This document shows, one piece after another, positions 37,554 to 45,832 of a stretch of DNA of 64,000 nucleotides; positions within the stretch are counted from its first letter, which is position 1; each line of letters opens with the position of its first letter. This DNA comes from Sphingomonas sp. YR710 (lineage in GTDB: Bacteria > Pseudomonadota > Alphaproteobacteria > Sphingomonadales > Sphingomonadaceae): contig NZ_FMZJ01000001.1 in the NCBI RefSeq assembly GCF_900101455.1, forward strand, positions 372,001-436,000, in the 5' to 3' direction. The translations under genes were made by a program, and so were the position numbers. The notes beneath the pieces are model-generated. The model was not told the origin of the DNA, did not search any database, and saw only the letters and a list, made by a program, of their open reading frames with translations.

Positions 37554-37726
37554 GGGTTTTCGCTACCTCCTTCACGATGTATCTTCGGTACCGAAGGCTA
37601 GAACGCAAAATCGGCAAGAACGCCGCGAGGAGCGTATCAAAATTTGTGCGGGGGCTTTCGCGAGTGCTGCCGCGGAGATGGGCGCTGCGATCTTTGGCGT
37701 GGCAGCATCGATCGCGCGCTATCTGA

Positions 37727-38191
37727 TCAGGCCTGGCCTTCCGCGATGGCAGCCAGTTGGCCGGCCACGACGGTCCATCCGTTGATGAAGCCCATCTCCT
37801 CATGCTGCTTCAGCGTCTCCGCGTTCCAGTGGCGGGCGCTCGCGGTGTAGCGCGTGCCATCGCCTTCGGGCTCGAAGGTGAAGATGGCGACCATGAACGG
37901 GGCCTGCGGCTTCCACCCTGCCGTAAACGCATCGGTAAAGACAATCCTGCGATTTGTAACGACCTCCAGCACCACCCCTTCATTGCGCATCGCATTTCCG
38001 TCCGGCCCGATCATGTCCATGCAGTTGCGGCCGCCGGCGCGCAGATCCATCTCGATGATGCTGGTCGTCCATGGCTTGGGCGCCCACCATTCTTCCAGCC
38101 GCTCGGTCCACACCTTCCAGACGGTTTCGGGCGATGCGGAGATCAGCCGGGTGACAGAAAGCTCATAGAGCGGCGCGGGTGTGTCGTTCAT
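37727..38191 (-). CDS. SRPBCC (AHSA1-type) domain protein
   Basis: 154 residues. START-like hydrophobic-pocket fold of the AHSA1/Aha1 C-terminal type: LISASPETVWKVWTERLEEWW near the start, FTDAFTAGWKPQAPFM and TASARHWNAETLKQHEEMGF in the second half. Members bind small hydrophobic ligands. It overlaps the upstream VOC gene by 4 nt (ATGA) in a run of four genes led by TetR. Confidence 0.9.
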   Translation of the reverse strand: MNDTPAPLYELSVTRLISASPETVWKVWTERLEEWWAPKPWTTSIIEMDLRAGGRNCMDMIGPDGNAMRNEGVVLEVVTNRRIVFTDAFTAGWKPQAPFMVAIFTFEPEGDGTRYTASARHWNAETLKQHEEMGFINGWTVVAGQLAAIAEGQA

Positions 38192-38670
38192 TGTCCCTCT
38201 CCCTGGAATGCTGCTTCGAGTGTCGCGATATCGAGCTTCGTCATGGCGAACAGCGCGCCATACATGCGGCCGATCTGTTCTGCCGTGCCTGCTTTCAACA
38301 TGCGGACGATCGCATCGGGCACGATCTGCCACGACAGGCCGTAGCGATCCTTGAGCCAGCCGCACTGGCCGGGTGTGCCGCCGTCCGCGATGAGGGCAGA
38401 CCAATAATGGTCGATCTCGTCCTGATTGGCGCAATCGGCCGAGAAGGAAACCGCTTCGCTGAAGCTGAAATGCGGGCCTCCGTTGAGCGCCTGGAACGGC
38501 CGGCCGTGCAGGGTGAATTCCACAAGCAGGGCCGTTCCGGCAGGGAAGGGGGCGCCTTCGCCATAGCGTGAAATGGTGCCGATCGAGGAATTGGGGAAGA
38601 CCGTAGTGTAGAAGCGCGCGGCTTCCTCAGCCTGTCCGTCGAACCACAGGCACGGGGCAATATCCGGCAT
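38188..38670 (-). CDS. VOC family protein (PhnB/3-demethylubiquinone-methyltransferase-like)
   Basis: 160 residues. PhnB-like glyoxalase fold: PCLWFDGQAEEAARFYTTVF, ALNGGPHFSFSEAVSFSADC, and CGWLKDRYGLSWQIVP. Despite the common database name there is no methyltransferase motif. ATG 38670 has AGGAG 7 nt upstream; the ORF could open at 38676 but the ribosome site favours 38670. Third gene of the TetR-led cluster. Confidence 0.9.
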   Translation of the reverse strand: MPDIAPCLWFDGQAEEAARFYTTVFPNSSIGTISRYGEGAPFPAGTALLVEFTLHGRPFQALNGGPHFSFSEAVSFSADCANQDEIDHYWSALIADGGTPGQCGWLKDRYGLSWQIVPDAIVRMLKAGTAEQIGRMYGALFAMTKLDIATLEAAFQGEGQ

Positions 38671-38685
38671 GATCACTCTCCTTTC

Positions 38686-39150
38686 TTACATCGTAGTGGC
38701 GGCGGCCTTGAGTTCGTCCGCATTCATCGGAGCGCGCAGCGGGGTGGCGATCGACCAGCGATGTCCGAACGGATCCTCGACGATGCCATAGCGATCGCCC
38801 CAGAACATGTCGGTCGGGGCCATCATCTGCGTGGCGCCGGCGGCAACCGCCTGTGCGGCGGCGGTATCGACATCGGCCACGATCAGGTGGATCGTCACCG
38901 GCGTTCCGCCGAGGGCCTTGGGGGACAGCATGCCATGCTCGGCATATTCGTCCACGAGCATGACCGACGCACCATTGATCGAAATGCAGGCGTGCATCAG
39001 CTTCCCCTGGGGATCGGGCAGGCGGACGCGCTCGGTCGCGCCGAACGCCGCCTTGTAGAAATCGATCGCCGCGGCCGCACCGGCGCAGACCAGATGCGGC
39101 GAAAGATGGTGCATGCCCTGCGGCAGAGTGCCATCATATGGTTGAGTCAT
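38686..39150 (-). CDS. VOC family (glyoxalase/bleomycin-resistance-like) protein
   Basis: 154 residues. Pattern LSPHLVCAGAAAAIDFYKAAFGA at the start and WGDRYGIVEDPFGHRWSIAT at the end, typical of paired beta-alpha-beta VOC enzymes and binding proteins. ATG 39150 has GGAG eight nt upstream. It starts two nt after the TetR stop codon, so it is co-transcribed. Substrate unknown. Confidence 0.9.
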   Translation of the reverse strand: MTQPYDGTLPQGMHHLSPHLVCAGAAAAIDFYKAAFGATERVRLPDPQGKLMHACISINGASVMLVDEYAEHGMLSPKALGGTPVTIHLIVADVDTAAAQAVAAGATQMMAPTDMFWGDRYGIVEDPFGHRWSIATPLRAPMNADELKAAATTM

Positions 39151-39152
39151 CG

Positions 39153-39782
39153 TCACTTCTCCAAGGATGTCGGGGATGGAAACAGGCCGGCGATGTAGCG
39201 GCGCAGGTGGGTAACACTGTCGACCGCGATCGCCGGATCGTCCTTGGCCTTCGCCAGGATGAAGGCGCCTTGCAGTACCGCCTGGGTATGGAGCGCGAGG
39301 CTGGGTGCAGTGACCCCGTCCTTCACACCATATTGTGCGATCACTTCTTCAATGTCGGCTTCGAGTGTTTGGGCATGGCCCGAAATGCTGGCGAAGCAGG
39401 CATCGCGGATCGATGGGTTGGTCAGGAATGTTTCCTGCGTCATGGTGCCGGCGAGGCAGGTAAATTCGGCAAGCGTGCCGCTGATCAGTGCCGCGCGGAA
39501 ATCGAGATAGCCGAGCACGCGATCAAGCGGGTCGGCAGGCATGTGATACGGTGCGTGCGCGAACAGATCTCCGGTGATCGCCGACCAATGATCGGCCGCG
39601 GCGATGGCGAGTTCTTCCTTGCTTTTGAAATGATGGAAAAATGCACCCTTGGTGACGCCCGCCGCCGCGCACAATTCGTCCACCGACGTCGCGTGATAGC
39701 CCTTTTCGCGGATCACACGTAGCGCGACGTCCAGCAGTTTGCCGCGAGCGCTTTCGGAGCGGGAGGGGTGAGTCGCATTCAT
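39153..39782 (-). CDS. TetR family transcriptional regulator
   Basis: 209 residues. HTH: GKLLDVALRVIREKGYHATS...CAAAGVTKGAFFHHFKSKEEL. The C-terminal ligand domain resembles those of regulators in the 'TetR_C_6/CgmR-like' range, ligand unknown. ATG 39782 is preferred to 39794, because the latter lies in the operator-like palindrome. It likely represses its own operon of two VOC proteins and an AHSA1 protein through that site. Confidence 0.93.
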   Translation of the reverse strand: MNATHPSRSESARGKLLDVALRVIREKGYHATSVDELCAAAGVTKGAFFHHFKSKEELAIAAADHWSAITGDLFAHAPYHMPADPLDRVLGYLDFRAALISGTLAEFTCLAGTMTQETFLTNPSIRDACFASISGHAQTLEADIEEVIAQYGVKDGVTAPSLALHTQAVLQGAFILAKAKDDPAIAVDSVTHLRRYIAGLFPSPTSLEK

Positions 39783-39790
39783 GAATGCTT

Positions 39791-39812
39791 CCATACCAAC
39801 TGGTTGGTATGG
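39791..39812. promoter_or_regulatory. TetR operator-like palindrome
   Basis: CCATACCAAC and GTTGGTATGG are exact inverted arms around a central TG, 9 nt upstream of the tetR ATG. Its size and place fit an autoregulatory TetR site. Confidence 0.7.
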
Positions 39813-39851
39813 AAGTCAATCGCGACCCTTTTTCTCTGTCGCTCCGGCGCG

Positions 39852-39882
39852 GATGCTGGGCCGCAATCGCCGGCTCAGCATC
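39852..39882 (-). terminator. Hairpin after the DUF4142 gene
   Basis: GATGCTGGGCCG (39852-39863) pairs with CGGCTCAGCATC (39871-39882) with one mismatch, 12 nt beyond the stop of the DUF4142 lipoprotein gene. No clear T-run follows. Confidence 0.45.
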
Positions 39883-39893
39883 CTGGCACGCAC

Positions 39894-40499
39894 TTATTTG
39901 TCGAGATTTTCCGCCATATCGAGGTGCTTCCGGACGGCCGGAGCGATTTCGCTCGCCGCAGCCTTCAACGTCGCGACATCGCCATTTTTGGCATATTCAT
40001 CCATCAACGTCAGGGCGGCCTTGTGGGCCGAAACTTGCCCGGAGACATATTTCTTGTCGAAATCGGCCCCGGTCAGCTTGCCGAGATCCGCCAATTTATC
40101 GGACTGATCGCTGGTCAAGGTCGGGTCCGGCGTCAAAGAGGGGGTGGCTTCCTTCGCGGCGGCCTTGATTTTCGCGGTCGATTCGGTGTGCGCCTTGGTC
40201 ATTTCGCCCGCGAAATTCTTCACGTCGGGCGAGGCGGCGTTTGTGATCGCCAGTTTGGCGGCGGCGATTTCGAAGGCATCGCTCTTGGCGGCCTTGTCGA
40301 TGAACTCCTGGCCCGACGGTGTCGGCGTAAGGGCCTCCTTCACATCCTGGGCGGCATTTGACGTGGCGCTTCCGGCCGCCTCCAGCGCGTTGCTGGTCGT
40401 GTTGGCGGCATCGTCCGCAGCCTTCTCGGTTTTGGGACCGCAGGCCACCAGCGACAGCGCGAGTGCCGCCGTGGATGCGATCGAGATGAATTTGTTCAT
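39894..40499 (-). CDS. DUF4142 lipoprotein, stress-promoter driven
   Basis: 201 residues. Lipoprotein signal at residues 1-20 with lipobox LVAC. An Ala/Thr-rich linker follows, then the four-helix DUF4142 domain (GQEFIDKAAKSDAFEIAAAKLA ... SAHKAALTLMDEYAKNG). DUF4142 is a ferritin-like envelope protein family that is abundant in stress regulons, role unproven. ATG 40499 has GGAG 8 nt upstream. An exact EcfG-type promoter is at 40529-40553. Confidence 0.9.
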   Translation of the reverse strand: MNKFISIASTAALALSLVACGPKTEKAADDAANTTSNALEAAGSATSNAAQDVKEALTPTPSGQEFIDKAAKSDAFEIAAAKLAITNAASPDVKNFAGEMTKAHTESTAKIKAAAKEATPSLTPDPTLTSDQSDKLADLGKLTGADFDKKYVSGQVSAHKAALTLMDEYAKNGDVATLKAAASEIAPAVRKHLDMAENLDK

Positions 40500-40528
40500 T
40501 GATTTTCTCCGGTTACGAACGGCCTGCC

Positions 40529-40553
40529 AACGCTCCTGTGCCGGGCACGTTCC
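40529..40553 (-). promoter_or_regulatory. EcfG-type promoter of the DUF4142 gene
   Basis: Minus strand GGAAC (40553-40549), 16 nt, CGTT (40532-40529); leader about 22 nt to ATG 40499. Confidence 0.82.
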
Positions 40554-40650
40554 TGTGGCAGCCTTGTAGCGACGCGAATTCAGGGTGCGCTGCTGGCCAT
40601 GCGCGCATCGTGCGCAGACGAAGGCGCCTCCCTTGTGAATTGCGATCGAA

Positions 40651-41049
40651 CTAATTGGGAATAGCGTTTGCAGCGGGGGCGGCGTTGACGGAAGCGACGA
40701 CGACAGCCGGGTCGGCACCTGTGAGAGGGGCGGTCGACTCGCTCGTCGTCAGTGTAAGCTGCGAACAGTTATGGCGCACCATCAGCATCGACCGAACATG
40801 ATCGACCTGGGCAGGCTCTGGTCGCGGCCTGATCGACGATATAGATTGATTGAAGGCGGCGAGGTCGGTTGCCCGAGCGGCATCGTCGGGCAGGAATTCC
40901 GGGCAGATAAAGCGCTGGTCGATATTCGACATGATCGCCACCACGTCCGCACGTGGGGTCGGGTGGGACCCGGTCCCTTGGGCGGAAGCCGACGACGCGA
41001 GGGACAATGCGACAATCGCCGCCGCTCGGCCTGCGTCACACCTTGGCAT
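40651..41049 (-). CDS. Exported protein of unknown function
   Basis: 132 residues. Signal peptide at residues 1-23 (RAAAIVALSLASSASAQ, AxA cleavage). The mature part has two cysteines (RFICPEF and RHNCSQL) and no known motif; its C-terminus is Ala/Val-rich. ATG 41049 is chosen because it puts the signal peptide at the N-terminus, though the frame is open to 41124. Lone gene. Confidence 0.65.
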   Translation of the reverse strand: MPRCDAGRAAAIVALSLASSASAQGTGSHPTPRADVVAIMSNIDQRFICPEFLPDDAARATDLAAFNQSISSIRPRPEPAQVDHVRSMLMVRHNCSQLTLTTSESTAPLTGADPAVVVASVNAAPAANAIPN

Positions 41050-41241
41050 TGCAGAAAATCCTTCTTCCCACCGGAGCGGCGCCCCCGCCGATCCGACCTG
41101 TTCGTCGTGCATGGCCAAACTCACAACCTTGCCCTATGTTCAAATGAAGTCGCTCCCCGTTTCGATCTTTAAACGTGAGGAATGCCGCGCCCGCTTGTCG
41201 ATAAAGCTGGTTATTCGGGGGCTTTTCGCCTAAAGGGAGGC

Positions 41242-41442
41242 ATGACCAATATCGAAATGTACCGTGCCAATGCCGCGGCTCAGCGCGCTGCGGCTGCCGC
41301 GACCAACCTCCCCAACCGCCGCGAGATGCACGAGCGCTCGGCGCAAAGCTGGGACGCCATGGCGGATAGTGCCGAAGACACTTTGCGCCGGACCGGGGTC
41401 AACGAGGCAGCGAAAGCCCAGCTTGCAGCGGCTTCTGCCTGA
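41242..41442 (+). CDS. Small conserved hypothetical protein
   Basis: 66 residues: MTNIEMYRANAAAQRAAAAA, then an Arg/Glu-rich helix (NRREMHERSAQSWDAMADSAEDTL) and an Ala-rich tail. Excellent ribosome site (AAGGGAGG just before ATG 41242). It reads as a single amphipathic helical protein, like small stress-related proteins in sphingomonads; function unknown. Confidence 0.7.
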   Translation: MTNIEMYRANAAAQRAAAAATNLPNRREMHERSAQSWDAMADSAEDTLRRTGVNEAAKAQLAAASA

Positions 41443-41565
41443 TCACGAACCGCGGCCGACCTTGTGCGGGGCCAAGCCTGTGCGGCCGGTATACCATGGG
41501 TTCAGGGCCCTCGCCGTCGGCCGCCGCTTGGGTGAAAGCGGCCGGACGCGAACCTAGGTGAATGC

Positions 41566-41721
41566 GTGACCGAGTCCATTGACGATCGCATGATCGATAC
41601 GCCCGACGGCCCGATGACCTGGGCCGAGTGGAAAAAGAAGCATCCGGTTCAGCTGCCATCGCGCCGGACCAAGGGCAAGAATCTGCCAAACAAGGTCAAG
41701 CGCAGGACAGACGAAAGCTGA
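41566..41721 (+). CDS. Possible 51-residue basic protein
   Basis: GTG at 41566 opens a frame to TGA at 41719-41721: DDRMIDTPDGPMTWAEWKKKHP, then a Lys/Arg-rich tail. The overlapping ATG at 41562 hits a stop after six codons. The ribosome site is weak (CTAGGTGAATGC). The non-random sequence and its position in a 336-nt gap make coding plausible but not sure. Confidence 0.45.
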   Translation: MTESIDDRMIDTPDGPMTWAEWKKKHPVQLPSRRTKGKNLPNKVKRRTDES

Positions 41722-41778
41722 GATAGCCATCCACCCTGTGAGTTCGCCGGGATAGCATCGATGGGCGGCAGATCGTCC

Positions 41779-42162
41779 TTATGGCGTGTCCATGTCCAGT
41801 GCGGTGCGGATGGTGTTCCGCAATTTCAGTGCCGATATCGGTTTGAATAACACCGCTGAAGGATGATCCAGCTGGATCCGGGCCATCGTCGATGGCTCGC
41901 GAGACCCTGTGATGAAGATCATTTTCGATCCGATCGTTTCGTGAATGGCGAGGGCGGCATCCACGCCGTCGCCTTCTCCACGCAGGCGCATGTCCATCAA
42001 GACCAGCATGGGGCGATGTTCGCGCGCCAGGCGGACGGCATCGGCGGCTGTCGCAGCGGTGCCGCAGACCGTAAATCCCATATCTTCGACTTGCGCCGCG
42101 AGGCCCTGGGCGATGAGAAATTCGTCATCCACGATGAGGATGCTGTTGCCGAGATCGCTCAT
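41779..42162 (-). CDS. Single-domain response regulator
   Basis: 127 residues, receiver only. Acidic pair Asp12/Asp13 (LIVDDEF), phospho-acceptor Asp57 (LVLMDMRL), Thr/Ser after IFITGS, and Lys in LFKPIS are all present. With no output domain, it relays or acts through protein contact. It overlaps the end of the sensor kinase gene by 4 nt (ATGA), so the kinase is its evident partner. Confidence 0.93.
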   Translation of the reverse strand: MSDLGNSILIVDDEFLIAQGLAAQVEDMGFTVCGTAATAADAVRLAREHRPMLVLMDMRLRGEGDGVDAALAIHETIGSKMIFITGSREPSTMARIQLDHPSAVLFKPISALKLRNTIRTALDMDTP

Positions 42163-43778
42163 GATGAATGGGCCTCCGGCAAGCGGATTTCGGTTCGCGT
42201 TCCTCCACTGGTTTGCATGCTCATTCGTCCTTGCAACTGATCGATCAGGCCGTTGATGATCGTCAATCCCAGCTTATTTGGGCGCACTTCATCTGAATGC
42301 ATTCCTTGTCCGTCATCTTGAACAATCAGTACCAGTGAGCCTCCGTCATCGCGGTCGAGGCTGACCTTTATGGTCCCTGCGCCGGTGGGGAAAGCATGCT
42401 TGAGGGAATTCGTGACCAACTCGGTCACGAGCAGTCCCAGCGGAATGGCAAAATCCAGCCCGACCTTTAGCGAGATGGCTTCGACCGAAAGGGTGATGTT
42501 CATCTCCGGCCCGCCGTCCACGATATTGTGCGACAATTCGCTCAGAAACGGGGCAATATCAAAGGTCTTGAGATCGGACGAGTCCATCAGCTGGTGATGG
42601 ACGAGCCCGAGCGCGTAGATGCGCCCGCGCAGCCCCTGTAATGCAGCGCGGGAATCGGCATCCGATATCGCGCGCGATTGCATGACGAGCAGGCCATCGA
42701 CGATCTGAAGATTGTTTTTTACCCGGTGATATACTTCGCGCAGCAGCAGATCGCGCTGTTGCAGCGCCGCCGTTCGTTCCTCCAGCGCCAAAGCGAGATC
42801 GGCTGACGTCTGCTGGAACGCGATCTGGGCTTTATGGCGCTCGTCGATATCCTCGATCACGCCGATCAACAGCCTTGGTTCACCATTATCTTTCATTTGC
42901 ACGATCGTTGCCGAAATCCGGACCCAGATTGGATGACCGTCGCGGTGGCACATCCGCAGTTCGCGCTTCATCACCGTGATCTCGCCCGTCTGCATCCGTG
43001 CGAGGTCGCCGTGCAGCCGGTCTTCGGGCCACGTCAGTTCGCTTCCGAGCTCCCCTACTAATTCCTCGGGCTCATATCCGAGCATATGTGCAAAAGCCGG
43101 ATTTACGCGCAGCAGGCGGCCAGTGAACGGATCGGCCTGTATCTTACCGACGGCCGCCGACTGGAAGCTGATGCGAAACTCCTCTTCGCTGCGCGCCTGC
43201 GCTTCCTCGGCAGCGCTGCGCTGCGCCATTGCCTCGACCAGACGGCCATTGGCGGCGGTAAGTTCGGCTGTCCGCTCGGCCACGCGATGTTCGAGCTGGA
43301 GGTTTGCAAGCCGTGCCTTGGCTTCACTCTCGCGCAACGAGGCGGCTGCTTTTCGTTGATCGGCCAGCAGTTCCGAAAGTTCGGCATTAAGCTGCGTCAG
43401 TTGCAAGGGCCCTGGTACGCGCATCAGTTTCGGGATCAGCGGCCAGAGCATCACGGCCGTTCCGATCGAAAGAATTGCCGTCACCAGTTTGACGAGCCCC
43501 TCTACGCCATAAATGGGAAACCACAGCGTGACGATTGATAGAAGATGGGTGGTGCCGCACGCTACGATGAACGCCACGAACAGATAGGCAATCCAGCCAT
43601 ATGGCAGATCGCGCCGACGCCGGGCGAAGGCGAACAGGGCCAGCGGAATCGAGAGATAGGACAGACCGGTCAACCCATCCGATACGGCATGCAGCGCTAC
43701 GAGGCCCGGTGCCCAGCTCAGGCAGAAGCCATGTGCGGTCAGGCCTGAGGGGTTGAACAGCCAATCGAGAAGCGGCAC
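42159..43778 (-). CDS. Sensor histidine kinase with ethylene-receptor-like membrane domain
   Basis: 539 residues from GTG 43778. Residues ~20-115 hold three membrane helices with Asp34, Tyr41, Ile44, Pro45, Ile71, Cys74 and His78, each at exactly +9 from the ethylene/copper-site residues of plant ETR1 (D25, Y32, I35, P36, I62, C65, H69). Then a coiled coil (~130-195), a PAS domain (~201-320) and a HisKA_2/HWE-like kinase (EVYHRVKNNLQ, His ~351; N-box TELVTNSLKHAF). An upstream ATG (43976) adds 66 residues with no likeness, so I prefer 43778, where the family normally begins. Confidence 0.9.
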   Translation of the reverse strand: MPLLDWLFNPSGLTAHGFCLSWAPGLVALHAVSDGLTGLSYLSIPLALFAFARRRRDLPYGWIAYLFVAFIVACGTTHLLSIVTLWFPIYGVEGLVKLVTAILSIGTAVMLWPLIPKLMRVPGPLQLTQLNAELSELLADQRKAAASLRESEAKARLANLQLEHRVAERTAELTAANGRLVEAMAQRSAAEEAQARSEEEFRISFQSAAVGKIQADPFTGRLLRVNPAFAHMLGYEPEELVGELGSELTWPEDRLHGDLARMQTGEITVMKRELRMCHRDGHPIWVRISATIVQMKDNGEPRLLIGVIEDIDERHKAQIAFQQTSADLALALEERTAALQQRDLLLREVYHRVKNNLQIVDGLLVMQSRAISDADSRAALQGLRGRIYALGLVHHQLMDSSDLKTFDIAPFLSELSHNIVDGGPEMNITLSVEAISLKVGLDFAIPLGLLVTELVTNSLKHAFPTGAGTIKVSLDRDDGGSLVLIVQDDGQGMHSDEVRPNKLGLTIINGLIDQLQGRMSMQTSGGTRTEIRLPEAHSS

Positions 43779-43947
43779 GAGTGATACCCCGCGAGGTGAA
43801 AAAGACCCCGACCAAAGGGGTGGGGCGTATGTTGCGAAAATCGTAACGCGTAAGTCGCTTAATTCTACTGTTCGTGAACCAGTTCCGTAGTTTACCTGAT
43901 AGGCGGCCGCACCCCCTATCGTTTCTGTGCCAGCAAACGGCCAACGT

Positions 43948-44127
43948 TTAACGTAACTTTGAAATGCCAAGTCCATCGGCTTTCGCGCGATCTTTCACGG
44001 ACTCTTCGCTTCGGGTGAGGGCCTTCGCGATCGCTTTCAGTGCCATGCCCTTCTTGGCCAGCACGTGCAGCTTTTGGATCTCGTCGCTTGTCCAGGGTTG
44101 CTTATGCCGTTCGAACCGTTCCGCCAT
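43948..44127 (-). CDS. 59-residue SANT/Myb-like DNA-binding protein
   Basis: Frame from ATG 44127 to TAA at 43950-43948. It reads ...KQPWTSDEIQKLHVLAKKGM then ALKAIAKALTRSEESVKDRA: the 'W-[ST]-x-x-E-hxxL' and 'IAxxLxRSxxSVxxRA' spacing is typical of SANT/Myb-type helix bundles. GAGGGG lies 8 nt before the ATG. It is upstream of, and on the same strand as, the sensor kinase operon (170-nt gap), so it might regulate it. Role unknown. Confidence 0.72.
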   Translation of the reverse strand: MAERFERHKQPWTSDEIQKLHVLAKKGMALKAIAKALTRSEESVKDRAKADGLGISKLR

Positions 44128-44288
44128 ATCATGCCCCTCATATTATAGTCCCTTGTCGCACCGCATTGCCGCGGTGTCGATGCGGCTATCTTGGAGCGCT
44201 GATGCAACCATTGCATCAGCGGAACGTTCTACCCGCGATATGATGTCATATCGTGCGGGGACGGCCCTGCACTATAAGGGGAAGCGCA

Positions 44289-44495
44289 ATGAACCGTCTC
44301 ACTACGCTCGAGCGTGCATATGAACTTGCCAGGACGGGCCCTTGCGTCAACGTTGACGAGATTCGCGCGCAACTCAAGCGCGAGCGGTTTGAAGCGGTCG
44401 ATGGCCATTTGCATGGATCGATGATTACCGGGCAGCTTCGGGCATTGTGCCGCGCCAAGCGTGCTGTCGTACCGGCCCGGCGCGCCGGCGATTGA
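44289..44495 (+). CDS. Small conserved hypothetical protein
   Basis: 68 residues, no recognised domain. MNRLTTLERAYELARTGPCV then NVDEIRAQLKRERFEAVDGHLHG suggest a helical protein; the tail is basic (RAKRAVVPARRAGD). ATG 44289 follows AGGGGAAGCGCA. It is divergent from the SANT-like gene and convergent with the DUF445 gene. Frame is open 12 codons further upstream. Confidence 0.65.
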   Translation: MNRLTTLERAYELARTGPCVNVDEIRAQLKRERFEAVDGHLHGSMITGQLRALCRAKRAVVPARRAGD

Positions 44496-44504
44496 ACGCT
44501 GCCG

Positions 44505-45776
44505 TCAGAGCCAGATGGAAACGGCGTGCAGTCCGAGCCCGACCAGCCCGCCAACAATCGTTCCGTTGACCCGGATATATTGCAGATCCCGGCCCACGGC
44601 ATTTTCGAGCTGGAGCGTCACCGTGCGTGCATCCCAGCTCCTGATCGTTTCCGATACAAGTTTGACGATGCCGTCCCCATAATCGGCCACCAGACCCACA
44701 GTTGCGCGGCGGGCGAAGCGGTTGATCGTGCGGCGCAGACGGGCATCGGTCTGCAGGGTGTTGGCAAGCTGCTTCAGTGCTTCGGCGATCTGGCCTCCCG
44801 ACGCGAGATCCGGGTTGCGCGCCATTTCTATCAAGCGACGTCGGCCATTCTGCCATAAGGTATCGATCCAGGCGCCGACGGCCGGGCTGTCCAATATCTC
44901 GGCCTTGAGCGTCGCGATCTGCGCCTGCATGTCGGGATCGTTCCGTAGCTTATCGGCGAGGCTTTCCAGCCCTTCCTGAGCTTTCAACCGCAACGGATGG
45001 AGCGGATCGGTTGCCATGTCGTCAAGCAGCTTGTGCAGCCCTTCGACAATGGCAGTCGACAGCTTTTCGTCGAGACCTGTCCAGCGCATCACCTTGCCAG
45101 CGCGCGCCTGCACCATGTCATGGATCATGTCTTCGTTGTGGAGAAGAACCCGGCTGGCCCAATTGATCAGCCCGTTGAGCATTTCCGCATGCCGATTTTC
45201 AATGATCGCCGCCTGCAAAGCCTGGCCGAGCAGGGGAGATATATCGAATGCCCGTAGGCGCGTGGACAAAGCGGACTTCACCATGCCGCCGAAACGATCG
45301 TCGTCGAGCGATTCGAGCATCGTCGCGAACAGCCGGCCGATGCCATCGCGCATCCGTCCGGTCCGCGGCGGATTCGACAGCAGCCGGCCCATCGCGGCGG
45401 CGACATCGACCCGCACCATGCGCCGCGCGACCACCGATGCCGTCAGGAAATTGACACGCAGAAAAGAGGCCAGGCTGTCGCCTATGCGATCCTTGTTGCG
45501 CGGGATGATCGCCGTGTGCGGGATCGGCAGGCCGAGGGGATGGCGAAACAGCGCGGTGACGGCGAACCAGTCGGCGAGACCGCCGACCATTGCCGCTTCG
45601 GCAAAACCGCGGGCATAGCCCCAGAAGGCGGGCTGACCCGGCCCCTCGTGCGTGCGCGCAAGCAGGTATAGCGCGGCCATCAGCAGCAGCAGGCCCGTCG
45701 CGACGATACGCATGCCGCGGACCCCGCCTTGCGCGGGGTTGAAACGGTCTAGCCCGGTCGCGGTCAGCAAATTCAT
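44505..45776 (-). CDS. DUF445 membrane-associated protein
   Basis: 423 residues. Recognised by GFAEAAMVGGLADWFAVTALFRHPLGLPIPHTAIIPRNKDRIG near residues 55-100, the DUF445/YjiN signature. One N-terminal membrane segment (IVATGLLLLMAALYLLA) and one at the C-terminus (GTIVGGLVGLGLHAVSIWL); the middle is a long helical soluble part. Function unknown; an envelope role is likely from topology. Confidence 0.93.
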   Translation of the reverse strand: MNLLTATGLDRFNPAQGGVRGMRIVATGLLLLMAALYLLARTHEGPGQPAFWGYARGFAEAAMVGGLADWFAVTALFRHPLGLPIPHTAIIPRNKDRIGDSLASFLRVNFLTASVVARRMVRVDVAAAMGRLLSNPPRTGRMRDGIGRLFATMLESLDDDRFGGMVKSALSTRLRAFDISPLLGQALQAAIIENRHAEMLNGLINWASRVLLHNEDMIHDMVQARAGKVMRWTGLDEKLSTAIVEGLHKLLDDMATDPLHPLRLKAQEGLESLADKLRNDPDMQAQIATLKAEILDSPAVGAWIDTLWQNGRRRLIEMARNPDLASGGQIAEALKQLANTLQTDARLRRTINRFARRATVGLVADYGDGIVKLVSETIRSWDARTVTLQLENAVGRDLQYIRVNGTIVGGLVGLGLHAVSIWL

Positions 45777-45832
45777 TCCGTCAAAATGGCTGGTGTCGCC
45801 GATAGTTCAACTGGCGAAACAGTTTGCGCCGA

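Noticed and set aside
40544-40718. Longer start for the DUF4142 lipoprotein (to 40718)
   Set aside because: It would run through the promoter and remove the lipoprotein signal from the N-terminus.
43855-43890. EcfG promoter before the ethylene-type kinase
   Set aside because: GGAAC is present on the minus strand but no GTT-type -10 lies 16-17 nt downstream.
42159-43976. Longer start (43976) for the sensor kinase
   Set aside because: The extra 66 residues have no membrane-domain likeness, and the conserved region begins at the GTG 43778.
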